Below, piece after piece: positions 46,264 to 55,022 of a stretch of 64,000 nt of DNA. The position numbers were made by a program, and so were the translations under genes. The first letter of the stretch is position 1. Each line of letters opens with the position of its first letter. This stretch comes from Bacteroidota bacterium (GTDB lineage: Bacteria; Bacteroidota; Bacteroidia; Bacteroidales; Lentimicrobiaceae). The notes under the pieces were generated by a model that saw only the letters and a list, made by a program, of their open reading frames with translations, made no database searches and had not been told where the DNA came from. The stretch covers positions 53,186 through 117,185 of the forward strand of contig WSXU01000001.1 of NCBI GenBank assembly GCA_009773455.1, read 5' to 3'.

Positions 46264-49200
46264 ATGAAATCACTTTTCATTACCATGTTTTTGCTGTGCT
46301 TGTTGTTTTTCAGCAGTAAGGCTCAGGATACGATACTCAGCCCGGTCTTTGTTGGTGAAGGTACCCTGATCGGTATCAGCAAGCCATTAAAGGACATACC
46401 AGCCCTCTCGAAAGAAGAATTTGATGAAATGGTAGCCAAGGCTGAACTCAAGCTGCTGAATCCGAAATTACGAACCCGCTTCTACCCTTATGCGGCCACT
46501 GCCCTACCGAAAGGACCGGATGCTGCCTGGCAAAAAGTAATGGGCCAGAACAAGAGTGCTGCCAGTGATCCGATTGTTAACTTCCAGGCACAGAATTCCC
46601 CTTATTTCCCTCCTGATGAAAACGGGACTGCAGGGCCTGACCACTATATGCAGACCGTGAACGCCACGTATGCAATTTATTCCAAAACAGGCACTTTAAT
46701 GGCTGGTCCAACCAATATGAACCAGCTTTTCGGCAGTGTTCCCGGGGCGAATTGCAATGATGGTGACCCCATCATCCTGTATGATGAAATGGCCGATCGA
46801 TGGATGGCTGCTGAATTTTCTCTCTGCGGTTCTCCGAACCGGATGCTTGTTGCCGTTTCGGCCACCAACGACCCAACCGGAACCTGGTATCAGTATTCAT
46901 TTAATATGAGCGGAACACCTGATTATGAAAAATTCGGCATCTGGCAGGATGGATATTATATGGGGACCAATACTTCAAACGGAACCGATATCTATGTTTT
47001 TCAGCGTGAAGTGATGCTGGCCGGTGGCACCAATCCCAAAATGGTCTCCTTCGATAACCAGTGGAGGCCAGGTTCGGTTGACGGATTTATGATGGTACCC
47101 CCTGTTGATAATGATGGTACCGCTGCTCCCGCAGGATCTCCGGGAATTTTTATTGCACAGCAGGACGATGCCTTTGGCGGCAGCGGTGATCAGTTGTGGA
47201 TTTATGAACTTGATGTTGACTGGACCACGACCACCAATTCAACCTTCACCCGTGTCCAGCAGGTGGATGTAACTCCTTTCGACAGTAACTTCGGAAACAA
47301 CTGGAACAACATCAAACAACCCAACACCAGCCAGGAACTCGACGGTGTTCCACAGGTAATCATGAATGTTCCCCAGTACCGGAATTTTGGCTCCTATCAG
47401 ACACTGGTTTGCTGCCACACGGTAGACGTAGATGGCACAGATCATGCCGGCGTGCGCTGGTATGAACTACGTAAGACAACCGGTGAGTGGACTGTCCGTC
47501 AGACAGGCACCTATGCCCCCGATGAACACTCGCGATGGATGGGAAGCATTATGCTGAACGGCAACAATGAACTTGGTCTTGGATATTCCATTTCAAGCAC
47601 CACTGTTTTCCCGGGTATCCGATACACCGGACAGACCGAAGCAGAATACAACAATGCCAATGGGGTGATGGACGTTCCTGAAGGAATCATCTGGGAAGGG
47701 ACCGCTTCACAAACCGGTGCCAACCGATGGGGTGACTACTCCCTTCTTTGTGTTGATCCTTCTGACGATGACACTTTCTGGTACACCAACCAGTATGTAA
47801 GCGGAGGTCAGAAGACCAGGGTTGCCTCATTCAGCATCGGCCCTCTGGGACCTAATCCGAACTTCATTGCCGACAATACCCTCCCCTGCCTAAACCAGAT
47901 TGTAAGCTTTACTGACCTTTCAACAGGCAACCCGACGGCCTGGTCCTGGTCTTTTACGCCCGATAATGTTGTTTATGTCAACGGTACAAGCAGCAACTCG
48001 CAAAACCCCAGGGTTCAGTTTACACAATACGGCACATATACAGTTACGCTCAATGCAACCAATGCAGGAGGTACAAATACAGAAACAAAAACTTCCTATG
48101 TAATCGTAAATGAGGCTAACGCCAACTTTTCAGCGACACCGGTAAGTATTGTGGTCAACAATCCGACCACTTTTACCGATGAATCCACCTGTGAAGTCAG
48201 TACCTGGTTATGGAATTTCGGTGCCGATGCCAATCCTGCCACAGCCACCACTGCAGGTCCACACAGTGTCATTTACAGTTCCACAGGACTCAAGACAATC
48301 ACACTGACAGTAAACGGGAGCAATACTGCTACAAAAACCGATTACATCAATGTTATTCCTGATGTATTCATCATGAACAGCAGCACGGTGAATACCTGTA
48401 ACGGTACCTTTACCGATCCGGGAGGTGCTTCAGGCAACTATGGCAATAACCTGAATTACACCATGGTTTTCAACGCTTCTTTGCCCAACCATCAGATTTC
48501 CATCAATTTCACTGAATTTGAACTGGAGACCGGCACCAACTGCAACAGTGATTACATTACCATACACAACGGCCGGACACCATTTGCCCCGGCACTAGGA
48601 ACCTGGTGCGGAACCGATTCACCGGGAACGGTGACATCTGACAATGCAACCGGTTCACTTACCGTTGTTTTCCACAGCAATACCAGTTTCAACTACCCGG
48701 GATGGGTTGCAACCATCTCATGCCTGAGCATTGTTGAAGATCCTGCCTCATTACAGGCAAACGCAATCAGCGATTCCCGGATTGACCTGGGCTGGGAAAA
48801 GAACCCGGAAGGCAGCAATGTATTGCTTGCCTGGTCAGCCGACGGAAGCTTCGGATTCCCTGTAACCGGATCTGCTTACAGTGCCGGCGATGTCATTACC
48901 GGTGGCGGTATTGTTCTGTATAACGGATCTGAAACTTCATACAGCCATACAGCACTGAATGCTTCAACCATATATTACTACAAAGCATTTTCCTATAATA
49001 CTGAGCTGAACTATTCATCCGGAATCAACGCACAGGCAACCACGGCACCGGCTGCGCCCACCCTTGCGGTTATGCCACTGAACCAGAATGTAACCGATGT
49101 CACCGGTTCAACCAGTTTTGAAGTTACCTCGAACAGCAGCTGGACCGCTTCGAGCGATGCAGCCTGGTGTACGGTGACCGCTGCCGGCAATGGCAACGGC

Positions 49201-50364
49201 AGCATCACAGCCAATGTTGAGGCAAATCTGACGGCAGTGGAACGTGTGGCCAATATCACCGTTAATGTCAGTGGTCTGGATCCGGTATATGTTACCGTCA
49301 CCCAGGCCGGTACAGTTCCTGAACTGGTGGTTGATCCGATGATCATCAATGTTACTGCCCCCGAAGGAAGTACCTCATTCGCCGTGTTCTCAAACACCAA
49401 CTGGACAGCCACTTCAACAGCAGACTGGTTTACCGTGAATCCTTCAGGTTCCGGCAACGGCGCTGTGATGATTGACTATCAGCAGAATACATGGTCTGAA
49501 CTAAGGACTGCCGGTATAACAGTAGAAGCTGAAGGTCTTGATCCTGTGGTAGTGATTCTTACCCAGGCCGCTGCCGAAGCACATCTTGCGACCGAACCGC
49601 AACAGATACAGGTAACAGCCGATCCGGGCATTGCCCAGATGATCATCTATGCCAATGTTGACTGGACAGCATCCTCCAATGCTGAATGGGCGGTGGTGCC
49701 CGCCGGAGCCAGCGGAAATGCGGCCATCCAGATCACCTATGCCCAGAATACCGGTTTAACACAGCGCAGTGCTGAAATCACCATTGCCGGAGACGGACTG
49801 ACTGCAACGACAATCCTTGTACAGGACGGTGCCGAGGCTACAGCAACCGTTAGTCCCGGGAATATCAACGTCACCTACCTTGCCGGAAGTGTAAGTTTTG
49901 ATGTCATTTCCAATTCGGCATGGACAGCTTCTGCCGATTCAGCCTGGCTGACGGTAACACCTTCCGGCAATCTGTCGGGAACACTGTCAGCGAGTTATCC
50001 CCAGAACCCCTATTATGCTGAACGTGTTTCAACCATTTCGGTAGTAGTGCCGGGCAAGGAACCACAGAAAGTTACCGTAACACAGTCCAGTTCAGAGGTA
50101 TCGGTAGAGGAGACCGAAGCACAGGGTATCCGGGTATTCCCGAATCCTTCAAAAGGACTTTTCGTGCTTGAAGTTGATAAAGCCCTCTATGCATCTATGG
50201 AAGTGCAGGTGCTTGACCTTACCGGACATGTGCTGATCAGCAGGGTTTGCTCGGGCAACGACCGTTACACCTTCGATCTGGCCAATCTTGCCCAGGGATC
50301 CTATACCATGCGGATCAGGACGGATAAAAATCTGATGACGCGGAGAATCGTAATTATCCGGTAA
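46264..50364 (+). CDS. Large T9SS cargo with PKD, CUB and four BACON domains
   Basis: A 1366-residue secreted protein. Signal peptide (ending SSKAQ); a ~500-residue N-terminal region with repeated DEMADRWMAAEFS / GIWQDGYYMGTN-type motifs that looks like a beta-propeller and that I cannot assign; two PKD-like modules (about 530-700); a CUB domain (about 712-819, CNGTFTDPGGASGNYGNN to HSNTSFNYPGW); a fibronectin-like module; four BACON repeats (about 937-1277), each with a SNSSWTASSDAAW-type core; and a type A T9SS sorting domain (VFPNPSKGLFVLEV). BACON and CUB modules bind glycans or proteins, so a surface-attached binding or degradative role is likely. No catalytic motif is seen. A strong terminator follows. 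Confidence 0.9.
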   Translation: MKSLFITMFLLCLLFFSSKAQDTILSPVFVGEGTLIGISKPLKDIPALSKEEFDEMVAKAELKLLNPKLRTRFYPYAATALPKGPDAAWQKVMGQNKSAASDPIVNFQAQNSPYFPPDENGTAGPDHYMQTVNATYAIYSKTGTLMAGPTNMNQLFGSVPGANCNDGDPIILYDEMADRWMAAEFSLCGSPNRMLVAVSATNDPTGTWYQYSFNMSGTPDYEKFGIWQDGYYMGTNTSNGTDIYVFQREVMLAGGTNPKMVSFDNQWRPGSVDGFMMVPPVDNDGTAAPAGSPGIFIAQQDDAFGGSGDQLWIYELDVDWTTTTNSTFTRVQQVDVTPFDSNFGNNWNNIKQPNTSQELDGVPQVIMNVPQYRNFGSYQTLVCCHTVDVDGTDHAGVRWYELRKTTGEWTVRQTGTYAPDEHSRWMGSIMLNGNNELGLGYSISSTTVFPGIRYTGQTEAEYNNANGVMDVPEGIIWEGTASQTGANRWGDYSLLCVDPSDDDTFWYTNQYVSGGQKTRVASFSIGPLGPNPNFIADNTLPCLNQIVSFTDLSTGNPTAWSWSFTPDNVVYVNGTSSNSQNPRVQFTQYGTYTVTLNATNAGGTNTETKTSYVIVNEANANFSATPVSIVVNNPTTFTDESTCEVSTWLWNFGADANPATATTAGPHSVIYSSTGLKTITLTVNGSNTATKTDYINVIPDVFIMNSSTVNTCNGTFTDPGGASGNYGNNLNYTMVFNASLPNHQISINFTEFELETGTNCNSDYITIHNGRTPFAPALGTWCGTDSPGTVTSDNATGSLTVVFHSNTSFNYPGWVATISCLSIVEDPASLQANAISDSRIDLGWEKNPEGSNVLLAWSADGSFGFPVTGSAYSAGDVITGGGIVLYNGSETSYSHTALNASTIYYYKAFSYNTELNYSSGINAQATTAPAAPTLAVMPLNQNVTDVTGSTSFEVTSNSSWTASSDAAWCTVTAAGNGNGSITANVEANLTAVERVANITVNVSGLDPVYVTVTQAGTVPELVVDPMIINVTAPEGSTSFAVFSNTNWTATSTADWFTVNPSGSGNGAVMIDYQQNTWSELRTAGITVEAEGLDPVVVILTQAAAEAHLATEPQQIQVTADPGIAQMIIYANVDWTASSNAEWAVVPAGASGNAAIQITYAQNTGLTQRSAEITIAGDGLTATTILVQDGAEATATVSPGNINVTYLAGSVSFDVISNSAWTASADSAWLTVTPSGNLSGTLSASYPQNPYYAERVSTISVVVPGKEPQKVTVTQSSSEVSVEETEAQGIRVFPNPSKGLFVLEVDKALYASMEVQVLDLTGHVLISRVCSGNDRYTFDLANLAQGSYTMRIRTDKNLMTRRIVIIR

Positions 50365-50382
50365 TCGCGGAAATTAACCTTA

Positions 50383-50417
50383 AGGAGGGATGGTTGTAAT
50401 AATCATCCCTCTTTTTT
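50383..50417 (+). terminator. Intrinsic terminator after the 1366-residue cargo gene
   Basis: A perfect 8-bp stem GAGGGATG/CATCCCTC (50385-50392 and 50404-50411) followed by six T residues. Confidence 0.85.
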
Positions 50418-50502
50418 ATACCATTGATTCTGTGTAAATTATCATCAATTTTTTCCTGGTGATGAATATTTCATTACCAACCCTGCCGTAAATATCTTTT
50501 TA

Positions 50503-50510
50503 TACCTTTG
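50503..50510 (+). promoter_or_regulatory. -7 promoter motif for glyA
   Basis: TACCTTTG matches TAnnTTTG, giving a leader of about 52 nt. This excludes the in-frame ATG at 50508 as the start. Confidence 0.5.
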
Positions 50511-50567
50511 CACCGTTTTCAGGGTTTGAATTACAGCAGAATCAACCAATCAAAATATATTTTTATC

Positions 50568-51848
50568 ATGAAAAAGGATAAACAGATTTTCGACCTGATC
50601 AGGGAAGAGAAAGAACGCCAGATGCACGGAATTGAACTGATTGCTTCTGAAAACTTTGTCAGTCAGCAGGTGCTCGATGCCATGGGGTCGGTGCTCACCA
50701 ACAAATATGCAGAAGGTTATCCGGGAAAGCGTTATTACGGCGGTTGCCAGATTGTTGACCAGACCGAGCAGCTGGCCATCGACAGGGCAAAGGCATTGTT
50801 TGGTGCTGAATGGGCAAATGTTCAGCCGCATTCAGGTGCCCAGGCAAACATGGCCGTGTTGATGACGGTACTGAAACCGGGGGATACTTTTATGGGTCTC
50901 AACCTGGCACATGGCGGACATCTGTCGCATGGTTCCCCTGTAAATTCATCCGGAATCCTTTACAACCCTGTTGCCTATGGGGTAGAGGAAGAAACCGGCA
51001 TGATCAATTATGATAAGATGGAAGCTGTCGCCCTCGAAACCAGGCCCAAACTGATCATCGCCGGCGCTTCTGCCTATTCACGCGACTGGGATTTCAAACG
51101 CATGCGCCAGATTGCCGACAAGATCGATGCCCTTTTACTTGCCGACATCGCACATCCCGCCGGGCTGATTGCACGCGGCCTGCTGAACGATCCTGTTCCT
51201 TATTGTCATATTGTTACCACCACCACCCACAAAACCCTTCGCGGTCCCCGCGGAGGGCTGATCATTATGGGAAAAGACTTTGAGAATCCATGGGGTCTCA
51301 AGACACCCAAAGGAGAAGTGAAAATGATGTCAGCATTGCTCGACTCAGCTGTTTTCCCAGGAGTCCAGGGTGGCCCGCTTGAGCATGTGATTGCTTCGAA
51401 GGCTGTTGCTTTCGGTGAAGCCCTCTCCGATGAATTTATGGAATACATCATCCAGGTGAAGAAAAACGCCCAGGTAATGGCGAAAGCTTTTGTAGATAAA
51501 GGTTACCATGTAATTTCAGGTGGCACCGACAATCACCTTATGCTGATCGACCTGCGCTCAAAATTCCCTGAACTTACCGGAAAGGTAGCTGAAAATACAC
51601 TGGTGAAGGCCGATATCACCATCAACAAGAACATGGTTCCCTTCGACAGCCGCTCGCCGTTTACCACCTCCGGTATCCGCGTCGGAACACCCGCCATTAC
51701 CACCCGCGGACTTAAAGAAGCCCATATGCCGGTGATTGTTGATCTGATTGACGAGGTGCTGAGTAATGTCGACAATGAAACTGTTATTGAAAGCGTGTGC
51801 GACAGGGTAAATGAGATGATGAGTGAATTCCCTTTGTTTGCATGGTAA
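50568..51848 (+). CDS. glyA: Serine hydroxymethyltransferase
   Basis: A 426-residue PLP enzyme that interconverts serine and glycine while charging tetrahydrofolate with a one-carbon unit. The Schiff-base lysine is in [14 protein letters not shown], and the folate/substrate segments [16 protein letters not shown] and PHSGAQAN are conserved. The start is the ATG at 50568 ([11 protein letters not shown]), supported by the -7 box at 50503-50510. The length is that of bacterial GlyA. It is monocistronic and ends in a bidirectional terminator shared with the convergent T9SS gene. Confidence 0.97.
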   Translation: MKKDKQIFDLIREEKERQMHGIELIASENFVSQQVLDAMGSVLTNKYAEGYPGKRYYGGCQIVDQTEQLAIDRAKALFGAEWANVQPHSGAQANMAVLMTVLKPGDTFMGLNLAHGGHLSHGSPVNSSGILYNPVAYGVEEETGMINYDKMEAVALETRPKLIIAGASAYSRDWDFKRMRQIADKIDALLLADIAHPAGLIARGLLNDPVPYCHIVTTTTHKTLRGPRGGLIIMGKDFENPWGLKTPKGEVKMMSALLDSAVFPGVQGGPLEHVIASKAVAFGEALSDEFMEYIIQVKKNAQVMAKAFVDKGYHVISGGTDNHLMLIDLRSKFPELTGKVAENTLVKADITINKNMVPFDSRSPFTTSGIRVGTPAITTRGLKEAHMPVIVDLIDEVLSNVDNETVIESVCDRVNEMMSEFPLFAW

Positions 51849-51864
51849 TTCATCCAATAAACTT

Positions 51865-51895
51865 AAAAGCCATCCCAGACCGGATGGCTTTTTTT
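51865..51895. terminator. Bidirectional intrinsic terminator between glyA and the 344-residue T9SS gene
   Basis: A perfect 8-bp stem AGCCATCC/GGATGGCT (51868-51875 and 51882-51889), with a T7 run on the plus strand and a T4 run on the minus strand. Confidence 0.85.
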
Positions 51896-51956
51896 ATTCC
51901 CGTATTTTTAAACACCGTGATTCAAACCAATTGAAGAATAATCTTTCCCAATACTT

Positions 51957-52991
51957 CTATTGTCTGACAATTTTCAGTGAAGTCTCGATTCCATTTACCA
52001 GAATTTTCAGCAGGTAGGTTCCACGAACCAAACCGGTTTCGGTAGCCGGAAGCTGCTGTGAATGCCATCCCGATTGAAGCTCACCGATAACTATTTTCCT
52101 GATTAATTTTCCATCCAGGCTAAAAACAGCCATTTCAACACCTGATTTTTCAGGCAGGTTAAAGCTGATATTTATAAAATTATTAAAAGGATTCGGATAG
52201 GCATTGAATTGCAGACTTTTGGCCTGGCTGTTTGCGGCAAGGGGTGATGCCGGCCGGGCAAACAGCACGGGATTGTAGGCCGCCTGTGTTGTGATGATGG
52301 TATCTCCGTCAGGCAGGTGGCTGCACTTTCTGATCAGTGAAAGAAGAGGTAAACGGTTTTCATTTATGTACCAGCGATAAGTAACAATTTCCATCTCCAC
52401 AACATCACCGGATAAAGTTTGAGTGAATGATTTTGTTTCGCGGATTCTCAGTGCATTATCATAGGTTACATCGTCAGGCAGGGAAAGTGTTCCCAGGCCA
52501 TCAGCTTCAACCGAGTAATGTCCGGAAATCAAACCTGTTTTGCATCCACCTGAGATTTTTCCGGAATAATCGCCTGAATAAGAATCCCCAAAGGAGAATG
52601 GAAATTTCATTTTTACAAAGGGAACATCATACCTGATGGTGGTTGAACCATCACCAGCTAAAAAACCATATTGCTCCATGGCATCTTCCGACACATTGAA
52701 GAAAAAATAATTCCCGAATTCTTCGACAACAATGTTGGTTTCCTTAAAAACACCGGCATATTCAGAAATTCTGGCCTCCCCGAATGTACCTTCAAAATCA
52801 CTTTTAATGTTGAGACTTGTAAAGTCCCAGACAGCATTTTTCCCTGAGATTCCGGGATCGGCGTAGTTGCACAACTTCATGAAATTCATCTGGTCGGCAA
52901 TAAGTCCGTGCGTCTGGTAAGTTATGGATGTCTGAGCAAAGGAAACCGTCAGGAAACTGAAGGAAAGCAGGCTTAAAAGCAATTTTTTCAT
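51957..52991 (-). CDS. Secreted protein with type A T9SS sorting domain
   Basis: A 344-residue protein starting at MKKLLLSLLSFSFLTVSFAQ (ATG 52989-52991). The in-frame upstream ATG at 53021 would put residues in front of the signal peptide and is rejected. The central ~240 residues are beta-rich with no family I recognise. The C-terminal ~80 residues form a type A T9SS sorting domain (FNAYPNPFNNFINISFNLPEKSG, then GTYLLKILVNG). It should be exported across the outer membrane and processed. It stands alone and is convergent with glyA. Confidence 0.85.
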   Translation of the reverse strand: MKKLLLSLLSFSFLTVSFAQTSITYQTHGLIADQMNFMKLCNYADPGISGKNAVWDFTSLNIKSDFEGTFGEARISEYAGVFKETNIVVEEFGNYFFFNVSEDAMEQYGFLAGDGSTTIRYDVPFVKMKFPFSFGDSYSGDYSGKISGGCKTGLISGHYSVEADGLGTLSLPDDVTYDNALRIRETKSFTQTLSGDVVEMEIVTYRWYINENRLPLLSLIRKCSHLPDGDTIITTQAAYNPVLFARPASPLAANSQAKSLQFNAYPNPFNNFINISFNLPEKSGVEMAVFSLDGKLIRKIVIGELQSGWHSQQLPATETGLVRGTYLLKILVNGIETSLKIVRQ

Positions 52992-53142
52992 GTTCTGAAT
53001 TAAATAATCAACGTTTGACATTTATTTATCCTGTATGCATCGAATTGTAATCTGAAAATCAAAAAAAGAACTGAAATACCGGGAAGATCGGAAGCTAAAA
53101 GGGAGAAATCAGAAATGCAGAAAAATCCATACTTTTAACTCC

Positions 53143-54087
53143 GTGAAAAAAGGTCCGGTCGTCTGCATAGGAGCATCCCTGATTGATGAGAGCTATATCT
53201 GTCATAGTCAGCCTATGGCGGGGACTTCCAACATTGCCACTTACTACCGCTCACCTGGCGGCGTAGCCCGCAACATCGCCAATCACCTGGCATTGCTTGG
53301 GAATAATGTTGAATTGATCACCCACTTCGGCATCGACCCCGGGGGCCAATGGTTGATGGAACAATGCTCAGAAGCGGGTATCGGGCTTTCACATGCCTTT
53401 GTGAATCATACCGAAACAGGCCGCTTTGTCGCCATGCTTAAGCCTGAAGGTGATTTGTTCGCGGGAGCCGTTTCCTGTAGTTTCGAAAACATGATCACCC
53501 CTGAATTTCTGCAACAGAAAGCCGGTCTGATCAGATCCGCCTCCCTCCTTCTGCTGGATACCAACCTCAGTAAAGCCTGCCTGAACTGGTTGCTTCAGTT
53601 TTGCCGTGATGAAGAAATTCCCTGTGTCATTGAGCCGGTTTCCGTTCCAAAGGCAGCCAGACTTTTACATGCCGACATCAGCGGTGTGATGCTGGTTACA
53701 CCCAATCAGGATGAGATGCTTGCCATCACAGGTTCCGGCCAGGTTACAGAGCCCGCTTTACTGATCAATCATTTGCTTGACCGTGGGGTTAAGTATGTCT
53801 GGAAAAGAGATGGTAAAAACGGTTCCGGAATTTTTTCGGAGGGCTACCTTTTCCATCTTCCCGCTCCTGATGTTGAGGTTACAGATACCACAGGTGCCGG
53901 AGATGCCGCACTGGCAGGCTGGATTCACGGTTGGCTAAGGAACATTCCCATTGAAGATTGCATCCGTTACGGACATGCCATGGCATCCATAATTTTGCAG
54001 GTTAAAGGAGCGGTTTACCCTGAACTGACTGTGGATCTGCTCGAAACTTCCTATAAAAACCTATTGAAACATTATGAATCCATCTGA
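53143..54087 (+). CDS. psuK: Pseudouridine kinase (PfkB family)
   Basis: A 314-residue PfkB-type sugar kinase. The C-terminal TTGAGDAALAGW is the anion-hole/catalytic-base motif, and the N-terminal SPGGVARNIANHLALLG is the PfkB substrate-binding signature, close to that of PsuK. It would phosphorylate pseudouridine to pseudouridine 5'-phosphate. The start codon is GTG. The gene overlaps psuG by 14 nt, so the two are coupled, and the pair degrades pseudouridine released from RNA to uracil and ribose 5-phosphate. Assignment as PsuK rather than another PfkB kinase rests partly on this neighbour. Confidence 0.88.
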   Translation: MKKGPVVCIGASLIDESYICHSQPMAGTSNIATYYRSPGGVARNIANHLALLGNNVELITHFGIDPGGQWLMEQCSEAGIGLSHAFVNHTETGRFVAMLKPEGDLFAGAVSCSFENMITPEFLQQKAGLIRSASLLLLDTNLSKACLNWLLQFCRDEEIPCVIEPVSVPKAARLLHADISGVMLVTPNQDEMLAITGSGQVTEPALLINHLLDRGVKYVWKRDGKNGSGIFSEGYLFHLPAPDVEVTDTTGAGDAALAGWIHGWLRNIPIEDCIRYGHAMASIILQVKGAVYPELTVDLLETSYKNLLKHYESI

Positions 54088-54988
54088 TTACCTCAATATC
54101 CTTCCGGAGATCAGTGAAGCACTGTCAGCTGGAAAACCGGTTGTTGCCCTTGAATCAACCATCATTGCCCATGGCATGCCTTATCCACGGAACATTCAGA
54201 CAGCTCTCGAAGTGGAAGAAATTGTCAGAAAAAACGGGGCCATACCGGCTACCATTGCCATTCTCGACGGAAAACTCTGTGTAGGGCTGGATCCTGCCCA
54301 GCTTGAAATGCTGGGAAATTCAACCGATGTGTGGAAGGTAAGCATCCGTGATCTGCCTTTTGTTGTGAGTAATAAGCTTAAAGGAGCCACAACGGTTGCT
54401 TCTACGATGCGTATTGCTGATATGGCAGGCATCAGGATCTTTGTCACAGGCGGCATCGGGGGAGTTCACCGGGGCGCCGAAACTACAATGGATATTTCAG
54501 CAGATCTGTCTGAAATGTCCCAAACCAGTGTAGCCGTTGTCTCAGCGGGTGTAAAATCGATCCTTGACATTGGCCTGACCCTTGAATATCTTGAAACCGG
54601 TGGAGTTCCGGTGGTTACTTACGGGCAGCCGGATTTCCCTGCATTTTATTCGCGCAGCAGCGGATATAAATCACCGCTCCAACTTAATGACCCTTCTGCC
54701 ATTGCGCAAATGCTTAGGGTAAAGTGGGAACTGGGGCTGAATGGCTCTGTGCTGATTGCCAATCCGGTCCCGGTATCGATGGAGGTCCCTTACGAAAAGA
54801 TGGAAGGTTTTATCCGTGAAGCGCTGGATGAGGCAGCCAGGCAAAACATAACCGGTAAGAGAATCACCCCATTCCTGCTCAGGACCATTGCTGAGAAAAC
54901 CGGTGGTGAAAGTCTGAATGCCAATATAGCGCTGGTAAAAAACAATGCTGAACTTGGGGCGCAGATTGCCGTTGGTTTTTGCTTATAA
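54074..54988 (+). CDS. psuG: Pseudouridine-5'-phosphate glycosidase
   Basis: A 304-residue PsuG/IndA enzyme that cleaves pseudouridine 5'-phosphate to uracil and ribose 5-phosphate. Conserved family segments are visible: VALESTIIAHGMPYPRN near residue 22, GATTVASTMRIADMAGIR, then FVTGGIGGVHRGAETTMDIS and SAGVKSILDIGLTLEYLET. The length is normal for the family. It overlaps psuK by 14 nt; the sequence shows no separate promoter. No nucleoside transporter is encoded beside the pair. Confidence 0.96.
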   Translation: MNPSDYLNILPEISEALSAGKPVVALESTIIAHGMPYPRNIQTALEVEEIVRKNGAIPATIAILDGKLCVGLDPAQLEMLGNSTDVWKVSIRDLPFVVSNKLKGATTVASTMRIADMAGIRIFVTGGIGGVHRGAETTMDISADLSEMSQTSVAVVSAGVKSILDIGLTLEYLETGGVPVVTYGQPDFPAFYSRSSGYKSPLQLNDPSAIAQMLRVKWELGLNGSVLIANPVPVSMEVPYEKMEGFIREALDEAARQNITGKRITPFLLRTIAEKTGGESLNANIALVKNNAELGAQIAVGFCL

Positions 54989-55022
54989 ACCGGCATACAG
55001 TATTAAGTATCTCAACTGAAAA

